Below, in pieces: positions 21,120 through 30,432 of a stretch of 64,000 nt of DNA. Location: the NCBI GenBank assembly GCA_001931905.2, contig MSJI02000846.1, positions 89,980 to 153,979 on the forward strand. Direction: 5' to 3'. Origin of the DNA: Cladosporium sp. IMV 00045 (lineage: Eukaryota; Ascomycota; Dothideomycetes; Cladosporiales; Cladosporiaceae). The notes beneath the pieces are model-generated. The model worked only from the letters and a program-made list of their open reading frames with translations. It was not told where the DNA came from and did not search any database. A program made the position numbers and the translations under genes. Position 1 is the first letter of the stretch. The number at the start of each line of letters is the position of its first letter.

Positions 21120-24100
21120 CTAATCCCTCTTAAGGTCCTCCTCTGCAGCCTTGAGCATCTGGGGGTTCTCCTTGCGAATCCAATCAAAGTAGTCTTTCCA
21201 AGCCCTGCTCTCCTCGCCACCGAAGGCCTTGTTGAAGCTGACGGTCACACGGACGATGGCCTTGTTGTGCTCGGCCAGCTTCTCGAGTTCCTGCTTGACG
21301 GCGTTCTCCTTCGGCTTGTAAGAAAGAACGCCGCGGAACTGCTGTGCCAAGCTTTCGAGGCGGCGCGCAGACTCGGTGGGAGCGATGGTGAGAAGCTTGC
21401 CGAGGACAAGGCAGCAGAGGATCTTGATTTCGTGTTCGTCGCCCACACCTGCGATGATGCGGTCGTAGAAGCTGGGTAGATCGAGGCGCTCGCGAGAAGC
21501 CGGCTCGTCGAGAAGTGCGTAGAGCGTTTCAAAGGCAGACTTGCGAATCTCGATACCATCGTCGACCTTGTGCTTGAACGGTCCCATAGCAACTTCGCGA
21601 ATGAGGTTGGGGCGAACCTCTGTTGCCTGCATTGCATACGGCAAAAGCTCTGACAAGTGGGGCATGACGAGATCTGGCTTGTTGTGGAAGGCTGAGTTGA
21701 AAGCCGAGAGTGAGAGGCGTTGGTTCTCAAGGTCATCGTCTCCCAGCATAGTGGTGAGCATCTGGATGATGGAGGGTTGCAGGAAGCCGTTATAGCTATC
21801 ATCGGTGTCCGAGAAGATGTAGCGAAGCGCTGTGATCACCATACCGCGGACAGTCGGGTTAGGGTTCTGGAGGAACGTCTGAAGCTGCGGGAGGTACGCA
21901 TTCGGGTCGATAGTGGCAAGACGACCAATGCACTCAGCACTGACAACCTTGTTGTCTTCGGCTTGACCAGAGCTGATGATGTGATCCCAAAGAGTGGAAG
22001 TGTATGGCCTGATGTCCTCTTCGGCAGCACTATGCTGCAGCAACTCTTTGACGGAGTGCAAGAGAAGGTACTGCTTGCCCTTGTCCATGGCTTCCAGGAT
22101 TTGAGGTAGGTAGAGCTTGACGTTGCCAGCACCGGCTCGGCCGAGCGCGACAGCGGCGGCAAGCTTGACCTTCTCAGACTCTGCTTCGAAGTAGTTTGTG
22201 AAGTTCGCAGGCTTAAGCGAGCAGCTGGTACCTTGACGGAAGCCGGCCTCACCAAGAACAGACAACGCAAGACACTTCTTGCCCTCATCAGACTGCGAGT
22301 TCAGCTCTTTCAGGAAGTCATCAAGCTGAACACCGACATCGCCACCGCTAGAGACAAGAAGGGTGCCAATAACACGTCCAGAGACATCGGTGTCGGCCTG
22401 CACGCCCTGGGTGAGTAGGGCAGCCATGAGATCCTTTCCTGCCCCGGCTTGTCCGATAGCTTCCACACATGACACAAGCGCATCGAGAGCGTTGCCATGA
22501 AGAGCTGCGGATGTGACATTGCAGATGGCGCTGATAGCGGCAGGTGTGGTCACAAGAGCTGGCCTGTCCTTGGCGAAGCTACCGAGAATCGCGAGAGCTG
22601 GACCGAGCATGTGCAGGTCCTCTGGCTGGATGAGAGGAAGCAACACCAGAACGATCTGGGAGACAGTCTCGTCGTCGAGGGACTGACGTGAAGCTTGGTT
22701 GACAGCAAGCATGCGAAGAGCGCTCAAACTCGCGCCTCTCAAAGAGCGACTGGATTTGCGGAGCTGGGCACCAAGCTCGATGGCCACAGCGGCCACGAAA
22801 CCCGGCTTAAAATCCTGGCTGCTCTGCGCAAGAACAGCAATAGTGTCCACGGCACGAACACTGGCCAGACGAGTAAGCTCATTCTTCATGCGCTCTGCGA
22901 TCAAATCCTGGCCAGCAAAGCGATCTTGCTCGCTGAGCAGGTTGGTACCAGCGGATCCAGAAGCACGTCCAACCAGCAGACCAAGCGCCTGTACAGCCTT
23001 CTGGCGGACCTCAGTATCAGTGTCCTGTGCGGTGATGCGATCGGTAATTATGTTGTAAAGCTGACGCAGGAAGTCGCCGTTCTGAGCTTTGGTGGCTGCC
23101 GAGCGTGGAGGAGTGAGGGCCTTGACGAAGACTTCGATCGTTGCGAAAGCCTCGCCCGAAACCTTTGCGTAGCGGTCCTTAGCCGCTGCAACCAATGTCG
23201 GGACGACCTTGCTCAGATAAGCCTGTAGAACTTTACTCGAGTGGTTTTCTCCGATGACGCGCAGAAGGGCCAATGCCTCAACACGGAGCGCATTGCCCGA
23301 CGGGTTCCCAGCCGCGGTCTCCAGCGTCTCAACGACCGGCTCGATCACAAGATCAGCGTGTTCGGACAGACCACCGCGTTGAACAGAGACCATAGCCTTG
23401 AGCAGAGCCATGGTGACCAGCTTAGTCTGTGGCGTAGAAGTCTTGAGAAGCTTCGCCGCCTCCTTGACGACAGAAGGGTTGATCTCTGCAAGCCGCTCGC
23501 TAGCCTTATCCGTAATTGGGGCTGAAGCAGGGGATGCGTAACCATTCATCAATACTCTCTGCGCGTGAAGATCTGAGAGAACAGCATCGCTGCCACCTCG
23601 TCTCCTCTTTCTGCTCTGAGGTTGGCCACCATTCAAATCAGCGGCAGGGCTCTTGGGCAAGTTGGTGGGACCATTCTTGGAGATGAGGAAACCGAGAGTG
23701 GCAATAACCTCGTTGCGAACACTTTCCTCACGCTCCTTGAAGCGAGAGATGAGAGCAGGCGCGACAGTGTCGATAAAGGGTGGATTGAGAGTGGCGATGA
23801 TGGCGTGCAGCACCTTGACACTGTATCTCCTGACCTTCCAGCTGACGTCGTCCTCATCCTCAAAGCCGGTCTCCTCTTCAAAATCTTCGTCGCCCTCAAA
23901 TTCATCGTCCTCCTGATCCTCCTCCATGTCTTCGTCGTCGTCGTCGGCAAGAGTCGGGTCATAGCTGAGGAAGCGCATGGCCGCCTTCATGACATCGCTG
24001 AGGTGAGCCTTCAGATCGGTCGCGCAAGCCAGCAGGAAGTTCTCAATCGCAACGAGAGCAGCTTCGCGCACTTCCTCGATCTCGTTGTCACGTTCGCCAT

Positions 24101-25055
24101 CCGCCTCCGCTTCCTGCTCTCTTTGCTGATCAAGCTCCTCTTGACTCAGTGGGGAAAGAACGAAAGGCGCGAGTGTCTTGAGGTAAGGTCCGAACTTCTT
24201 TGGCACCGCCTGGGCCATGCTTCCGTAAATGCTGATGTAGACCTTTCTTTGCTGGTTTGTGAGATGCGACTGGCGCAGCTGCTCGATCGTGTAGCTGACG
24301 TGTGCTGAAAGCAACCCATCGCTAAAGTATGGCGCCAGAGCCGCCAATCCGGTGACGGCCTTCTTCTTCATCACGTTTCCGCATCTGTCGTTCTCGAGGA
24401 TTTGCAAGGCAATCTGCTCGAGTGCCTGGATTTCCACCTCCTGCAGCATGGGACCGAAGCACTTCGCAACCTCGGTCAGCAGGTCCAAGCTGTTGCTGTC
24501 GTTGGCAGTTTCCAGATCCTCCTCGAGCATACCCTTGGGTGGAGGCGGGTTGTGCTTTCCGTTCGGAAGTGGAATTAGGACCTTGCCAACGAGACGTGGG
24601 ATCAAGGCCTTGGAGACTGCATTGTAGGATTCCTGCACCTTTCCACCTCTTGGACCACCGGGTACAGGGTGCGGAAGAGCAACGACGATCGCCCTCACCG
24701 CCAGAGCGGGCACGGTGGTGTCGATGGTGTTGTCAATCTTGATGTTGCTGACCTTCTCGATCGTTGGGCAGAGAATAGTCTCTGGAGCCTTGTTGACGAA
24801 GGGACCCAGACAGTTGATAGCCATGTTCTGGACATCGCCGTTGCCGTCATTCAGGGTGTGGAGGAGGCCTTCTACGACTCTAGCGCAGGTCGTGTAGTCA
24901 TGGACGAGGAAGGTGGGGGCACCGGTCTCGAGCATAGTGTGGAGGTCATTGAGGGTCATGTAGCGGATGTCGGGGTCGGGATCGTTGAGCTTGGGTAGGA
25001 GAGCGGCGACATGGTGAGAGGTGGGGTTTGGCGGCACGCCTGCTGAAGAGGACAT
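21120..25055 (-). CDS. CAND1: CAND1/TIP120, cullin-associated NEDD8-dissociated protein
   Basis: 1311 aa in one exon; the frame opens 13 codons further upstream at a TTG, but the natural start is the ATG at 25055 (MSSSAGVPPNPTSHHVAALL). CAND1 wraps around unneddylated cullin-RING scaffolds and exchanges substrate receptors such as F-box proteins. The chain is HEAT repeats throughout. The start LLPKLNDPDPDIRYMTLNDL, the paired block DGNGDVQNMAINCLGPFVNKA, an acidic loop (about 368-395, DDDDEDMEEDQEDDEFEGDE) before DVSWKVRRYSVKVLHAII, and the TIP120 C-terminal domain with PFKHKVDDGIEIRKSAFETL are all family hallmarks. Metazoan CAND1 is about 1230 aa, so this copy is slightly long. Confidence 0.95.
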   Translation of the reverse strand: MSSSAGVPPNPTSHHVAALLPKLNDPDPDIRYMTLNDLHTMLETGAPTFLVHDYTTCARVVEGLLHTLNDGNGDVQNMAINCLGPFVNKAPETILCPTIEKVSNIKIDNTIDTTVPALAVRAIVVALPHPVPGGPRGGKVQESYNAVSKALIPRLVGKVLIPLPNGKHNPPPPKGMLEEDLETANDSNSLDLLTEVAKCFGPMLQEVEIQALEQIALQILENDRCGNVMKKKAVTGLAALAPYFSDGLLSAHVSYTIEQLRQSHLTNQQRKVYISIYGSMAQAVPKKFGPYLKTLAPFVLSPLSQEELDQQREQEAEADGERDNEIEEVREAALVAIENFLLACATDLKAHLSDVMKAAMRFLSYDPTLADDDDEDMEEDQEDDEFEGDEDFEEETGFEDEDDVSWKVRRYSVKVLHAIIATLNPPFIDTVAPALISRFKEREESVRNEVIATLGFLISKNGPTNLPKSPAADLNGGQPQSRKRRRGGSDAVLSDLHAQRVLMNGYASPASAPITDKASERLAEINPSVVKEAAKLLKTSTPQTKLVTMALLKAMVSVQRGGLSEHADLVIEPVVETLETAAGNPSGNALRVEALALLRVIGENHSSKVLQAYLSKVVPTLVAAAKDRYAKVSGEAFATIEVFVKALTPPRSAATKAQNGDFLRQLYNIITDRITAQDTDTEVRQKAVQALGLLVGRASGSAGTNLLSEQDRFAGQDLIAERMKNELTRLASVRAVDTIAVLAQSSQDFKPGFVAAVAIELGAQLRKSSRSLRGASLSALRMLAVNQASRQSLDDETVSQIVLVLLPLIQPEDLHMLGPALAILGSFAKDRPALVTTPAAISAICNVTSAALHGNALDALVSCVEAIGQAGAGKDLMAALLTQGVQADTDVSGRVIGTLLVSSGGDVGVQLDDFLKELNSQSDEGKKCLALSVLGEAGFRQGTSCSLKPANFTNYFEAESEKVKLAAAVALGRAGAGNVKLYLPQILEAMDKGKQYLLLHSVKELLQHSAAEEDIRPYTSTLWDHIISSGQAEDNKVVSAECIGRLATIDPNAYLPQLQTFLQNPNPTVRGMVITALRYIFSDTDDSYNGFLQPSIIQMLTTMLGDDDLENQRLSLSAFNSAFHNKPDLVMPHLSELLPYAMQATEVRPNLIREVAMGPFKHKVDDGIEIRKSAFETLYALLDEPASRERLDLPSFYDRIIAGVGDEHEIKILCCLVLGKLLTIAPTESARRLESLAQQFRGVLSYKPKENAVKQELEKLAEHNKAIVRVTVSFNKAFGGEESRAWKDYFDWIRKENPQMLKAAEEDLKRD

Positions 25056-25646
25056 GCTCGCGGTAGTTGTAGGCAATGCAGCTGAAAGCAGCAAGGTGGA
25101 GGGTGTTTATGGTAGTGGTTGCTGTGAGTGAGATGCTCTTGTAGAAGGGAAGAGCACAGGTTCCTGTGTGGTGAGAAAGAGTAAGGGGTATGTTTGTTGA
25201 GTGAGTGAAGAAGAGGAGGTGACAGAGGGTGAGAGTGGTGTAGCAGTAGTAACTCGAGCTTTGGCGGGACGATTGGTGCTGACGTTGTGCCTGCCTGATC
25301 CATGTGGGGTTTGGTGAGCTGCAGGTCACATAACTCAGGCACCGAGGCAATTATTATAATCACCACATGCAGTTGGTCAATCAATGACAATACTACATTT
25401 GAAGGTGTGAAAAACACAGTCAAACAGTGATACGTGCTGAAGACATACATTCTACGGCAGAAAATCCTCGTGCAACTAAATCCCACACTAATAACTGGCA
25501 AGGCAAACTCGGCTTTTCAGTAAATATACATATGTACATCTCTCACCGCGCATCTACCTCTACAACAACAGCTCACTTAGCAAAAGAAAAGTTAAAAGCG
25601 CTCAACGACTCATTATGACAGATACAGAGAAGAATGCATCTGTCGT
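25056..25646. other. Spacer: CAND1 promoter and 3' flank of the next gene
   Basis: Both neighbours are on the minus strand, so this holds the CAND1 promoter and 5' UTR and the downstream flank of the mitochondrial protein gene. No further feature seen. Confidence 0.5.
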
Positions 25647-26673
25647 CTATTTCTGGGGCCTGCCGGGGTCGATGGTGCCCATGGACTTGGCAGTGTCGGG
25701 ACCGCCCTCGGGCTTCTTGCTCTTCTCGTTCGACTCGTGGATGGGGATGGAGTGCCTGGTGGGAGTGTTGGAGACGCCCTGCTGCTTGGAGGAGATCTCG
25801 CCCTGCTTGGGAGTGTCGGCCTGGGAGAAGCCGGGCTTGGCGGGAGCGCCCTGGGAGATATTGTTAGTGCTTCGGTTCAAGCATAGAAATGTTCGCTTGA
25901 CGTTGGTTTTAACGTACAGACTCGGTCCCCTTGTCGTCGGCGTAGACATCCTTGGAGACGGTAAGGTCCTTCTGAAGACCAGAGTCCTTGCGGTTCTTGT
26001 ATGCGCCCTTGCCGTCGGGCTCGCGCTTGGAGGACTGGTTCATGCCCTCAGAGTCGTTCTTCATGTGACCCTTGCCAGAGACACCTGAGGTGCTTGCGGG
26101 ACCGCTCCTGGGGTCGCGTTCCTCGGGCTCCTCAGTGCCAGAAGACTTCTTGTTGGCATCAGGGGCCTTGGGCTGGGAGTCGCCCTCAGTGCCGGAAGGC
26201 CTGGCGGTCTCCTCGGACTCCTTGGCCTTCTCGTCGTCCTCGCTGGTGTCGTTGGACTGCTCCTCCTGCTTAGGCTCCCCCTCCTTGGGCTGCTCCTCTT
26301 GAGGCTGCTCTTCTTGAGGCTGCTCCTCCTCGGCGGGCTTCTCCTCCTGGGCGTGCTCCTCGTGGTGCTCGTCGTGGCCGTGGTGGTCGCCAGAAGACGA
26401 GGGCCAAAGGAAGTAAGTGCCAACCGGGGTGATGGCGAGGGCGCTGATGAGCCTGCATTCTGTTGTTAGAACTTGCGTGTGCACTATACTATGAAAACTC
26501 CATGCGACCACTCACCAAGGCAGGTCGGAGCCCTGCTCGCCGTGACCGTGACCACCAGAGCTGGCGTAGCGACGCGCAGCAAACGGAGCGCGGCCCTGGA
26601 CCATAGGACGAGCAGCGCTGGCCCTAAGGCCTTGCTGAATGGAACGGACAGCTCTGGCACGCACGAAGGACAT
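25647..26673 (-). CDS. Mitochondrial inner-membrane-type protein, His/Glu-rich, function unknown
   Basis: 298 aa from three exons: 26516-26673, 25918-26452, 25647-25850. Introns are 63 and 67 bp (GTGAGT...CAG and GTACGT...CAG), each with a CTAAC branch site; reading through either gives spurious residues. The N-terminus (MSFVRARAVRSIQQGLRASA) is an Arg/Ala/Ser amphipathic presequence ending near ARRYASS. One hydrophobic segment, WLISALAITPVGTYFLW (about 53-69), follows. Next come a histidine cluster (GDHHGHDEHHEEHAQ) and EEQPQ-type repeats, then a long charged, disordered tail rich in Lys, Glu, Ser and Pro. The layout suggests a single-pass inner-membrane protein. I do not recognise a catalytic domain; the His cluster could bind metal, which is speculation. 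Confidence 0.75.
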
Positions 26674-27401
26674 TTTTGCGAGAGTCAATGGGTGTCAATG
26701 GGGCGGTGGTGGGACGGTGGAAGAGGTGTAATATTAAACGAAGCTGGTCGTCGGATTGCGCTACGAACTGAAGCTCGGGCTGAGAGCGGAGGCCGGCGAA
26801 AGGAAGAGCTTGGTCAAGTCGTCAGTCTCAGTCAGTGCGCGCGCTTTTTAGGCGATCTCGGGCGATGCATGAGCTCATACCTGGTAACGACCGTTGTGCT
26901 TTGCGACAACGAGAGTGGATCCCTGCGATCAATCCGATTATCTTTCTTTATCTGATTGATCTATCTCTATTGAGAATATGAATATACTTTCGAGGTGAAG
27001 TTGAACGTTTGTTGGAAGAAACATGAACGATCGAAACAAATTATTGGATACCTCGTGTTCGGCTGTGCGGATGGAACGAACGACAAGACTACGGGCATTT
27101 TCGGCTGCAATATCTGCATAAGCAGTTTCATATCTTGGAATGAATCAAATAAAAACATGTAGCACGATGGGTATCCACGGCAATGCCTGATCTTCTCAAC
27201 TGATCGATTTCTTCAACATTGTCCTGACGTTTGATGACTTGTATGTTCGCATGGCGATATGTATCTCTCAATGGAGACGCACAACTCTCGGATGACGTCC
27301 TCCCAATTGACCCTAGCTACAATAAATGACCATTCGCAAATGCCAGACGATTCGAATAGACAGCGGCCTTCTCTTCACACGCCACATGCAGATGCGAACA
27401 A
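26674..27401. other. Spacer upstream of the mitochondrial protein
   Basis: Contains the promoter of the minus-strand gene starting at 26673 and the 3' flank of the ankyrin gene. AT-rich in 26940-27060. No other gene is supported. Confidence 0.5.
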
Positions 27402-29944
27402 TCACTTGTACACCTCGTTCAGATACTTTGCGATCTCCCCAGGGCGCTTGTCCCTCAGCATTACCCGCATTTTCTCGCCCTCCTCACGATCAGGCCCCAG
27501 AATCGATTTCAGTGCAGCGTCTTTACAAGTGTGCACAGCAATGGTCCAAGGAGTGCGTCCCAAAGAGCTGCGGCTATTGACATTCGCCCCGCCATCCAAG
27601 AGCATCCGCACTATTTCCTCGTTGCCTGTGCGTGCCGCCGCGTGCAATGCAGTCACTCCTAATATGTCCGCTGCGTGAATGTTGACCCCTACTTTGAGCA
27701 GAGCGGATATCACGTCGCTTTGCTCACGACGAACGGCTTCGATGAGAGCCGTGTTGCCTCTCGCATCGCTCGCATTGACGTCTGCGCCGAGTTGCACAAG
27801 TAGGATTGCGGTTGAGTTTTGCTTCCACCGGATGGCGCGGATTAGCGGTGGAGGGAAGCGTCTGTGGAAAGTTAGTGGGCATCGTGGCACCGGATCTTGG
27901 AGCAATCTCACTCTGCATTGTCCTGATTGACTGGTCTTGACTCCAGATCTGCGCCGGCTTCTACAAGAACTCGCACACACTCATCTTGGCCTCGAAACGC
28001 TGCAATGTGTAGAGGGGTGACTCCCGTGCCGTTTGAACCTTCGATATTGCCACCCGCCGCGATAAGCTCCTTGAGCAGCTTGGGACGCCCGCCGCAGCAT
28101 GCTTCTACCAAGGTCGCATTGTCACCATGGCCTTTGAGATTCGGGTCAGCACCATGTTGAAGTAGGACCATGGCGCACTCATCTCGTCCATTCAACGCAG
28201 CAATCCCGAGTGGTGAGTAATGTTTCGGAGGAACTTTGACTCGGTGTGACGCGCCATGTTCCAGGAGGATGGAGACAATCTCGGTGTGGCCGTTAGATGC
28301 GGCTTCATATAGCGGAGTGGATGATTTGTCGTTTCTCGCATTAACGCTTGCCCCTCTTGCAATAGCCCAGCGAACAAATTCAGTATTTCCTTTGCAAGCA
28401 GCCTTGAACAATGGCGTTGCCTTCTGCAAATCTTGATTGTCGATATCTGCGCCAGACTCAACGAGGGCCTTAGCAATTCCAAAGTGATTTCGCCAGCAGG
28501 CCTCTGCCAGGCAATTGTTTCCCGAGCCCAGTTTATAGTCCTTGTTTGCGCCGTGTCTAATGAGCACTCGAGCGACTTCCTCCCTTCCATCGCGAATGGC
28601 TTGCATCAAAGCTGGCCACTCTTTGCCAGGATCAGCTTGGATGTCGGTGCTCGCGCCGTGTTGGAGAAGTAGTTCGACGATTTCGACGTCTCCATGTCTT
28701 GATGCCTCGGTGAGAGCTGTCTCTCCATGGCTGTTTCTCGCATCGACAGCCGCGCCTTGTTCGAGATAAAACCGGGTGCTCTCCATATCTCCAAGCCACG
28801 CCACGTGCAGAAGCCCTGTATTGTTCAGATGATTGATGTTCCGCGCTTCGGTATCAGCACCGAAACGTAGCATAAACCATGCCGCCGGGCATTGTTGAGC
28901 ATAGAAGCCGGCTGATCTCCCAGCATCATCCTTCCATTCTGCGTCTATGTTGTTCTCCATTAAGACCTTGACGACATCGAGATGTCGCTTAAGAACAGCC
29001 GCGTGTAGAACCGATCTTCCTTCGTAGTCTTCAGTGCCTATGTCGATCCGCTTGTCCCGCAGCAGATGTTTGGCGATATCGGCGTTGCGTGCTAGGTGCA
29101 GAGGCGTTTGCCCGTACTCGTCTCGGGCGTTCACATCGACGGCAGCGTTGCGCAGCAGCTGGCGAAGTTCCATGGTGTTACCTGTAGAAGCAGCTTTATG
29201 CAGAGGCGAACTTCCTGAGCTGCCGCTGCTATTGCCCGTAACAATAGTCGCTTGAGCATACGTCGGCGGCCCTGGAGATGGACTGCGCGCACCACCCACG
29301 ACAACCTGTAGCATCTCTTGTATCTTCAATTGCCCATCACGTAGCTGGGAGAGGATGTCCGTGTGATCGTCAAGCTTCGTATCAAACCTTCCATGATGCT
29401 CCAATATCGCCATGGTTAGATCTTTTGTCCGCTGATCCAGCTTGTCAAACTTTTCAGAGCTTTTGACTTCTGAATCCTTGAGGCTTTGCCGGATGTTGAC
29501 AAGCACTCGGGTGTCAAGTTCGCTCTGATACCTTTGGAGGCGTCGTGCAAGCTCCTCAATGCCATCTTTATGCCAGACAGACATCAAGGCCTGCCTGTAG
29601 CTCCGCAGTCTCTTGCCTGGACCTTCCTTGACCTTGAGCTTGTTGAGCTGAATCTGGAGTTCCAGTGAAACTTCGATGCATCGTTCGCAGATGTTTCGAA
29701 TGCAAATGTCGTCTTCGTCTAGTGGCAGTTGCTTATGCGCTGTCTGCCACTCGTCTTGCTTGGATTTTAAAGTCTCCGTCAAGTCGGAAAGATCTTTCGC
29801 CACCTCTTCGGTGGCCTTGTTCGCGGTTAGGATACCGTTGGCATCTTGGTAGATTCTGTTGCCTTCGGAAACAATATCGTAGGAGAACTGAATCACCGAG
29901 ATCAGGTTGCTGGCAAGTCCCAGGGCGCTCAGAGGCTCAATCAT
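27402..29944 (-). CDS. Ankyrin-repeat protein with fungal STAND-type N-terminal domain
   Basis: 830 aa from exons 27912-29944 and 27402-27861; the 50-bp intron is GTGAGA...CAG with branch CACTAAC, and the join gives NQDNAERFPPPL inside a repeat. The head (MIEPLSALGLASNLISVIQF, residues 1 to ~210, largely helical) resembles the N-terminal domain that precedes NACHT or ankyrin modules in fungal NLR-like proteins. A short linker follows, then about 17 ankyrin repeats from residue ~250 (SPLHKAAS, QTPLHLAR, ETALTEASRHGDVEIVELLL, VTPLHIAAFRGQDE, VTALHAAARTGNEE). Repeats 2-4 are degenerate. There is no NACHT/NB-ARC P-loop between head and repeats. Role unknown; such proteins are associated with non-self recognition, which is inference here. 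Confidence 0.85.
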
Positions 29945-30432
29945 GTCTTATAAACGGTATCGACCCAGCTCATGACGAAGAGATCGAAAGTCGTTTGACA
30001 CACATCGCTGTGGTGATGACGGCCATCGTCGACGACTCAGCCTCATGCAAGTATGAGTAAGCCCTGTCGGCTCTTGCATTAGTTCGCACTCGCTTGCACA
30101 GTCAACGACGTTAAGGCTGTGGTGCGATGCTAGCAAGTAGTGTCGAGGTGGTAATTACAAATACAAATACTCTGGGAACACATCAATGTCCCCCTCAATC
30201 GGTGTCACTTTCAGTGGGAAGAGACACATTTATTAGTTGTGTACGCTCATGTACATGTATACGAGTACACATGGATCTTGTAGGTGGAAAGGAGCAAGTT
30301 GACGGCTTCGTCAAGCTCGAACTTGAAAGTCGGTTTTGCGGGGCAATTTTTTGTTGCTATCTCCGAAGCTCTCTCTCTCTCACCAGATGCACCACACCAA
30401 CACAACACCACATTACACGGTTCCAAAACAAC
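29945..30432. promoter_or_regulatory. Divergent intergenic region, ankyrin protein / RPC4
   Basis: 488 bp between divergent starts. It includes an imperfect inverted repeat, GTGTAC (30239-30244) to GTACAC (30265-30270), enclosing ATGTACATGT. The RPC4 frame is open upstream through this region with an in-frame ATG at 30271, but that extension is Cys/Ser-rich and unlike the family. Confidence 0.45.

Noticed and set aside
25056..25094. Longer start for CAND1, and similar extensions for RPC4, the glucan synthase and the disordered protein
   Set aside because: Upstream extensions open at TTG (CAND1, glucan synthase, disordered protein) or are atypical for the family (RPC4); the downstream ATG restores normal N-termini.
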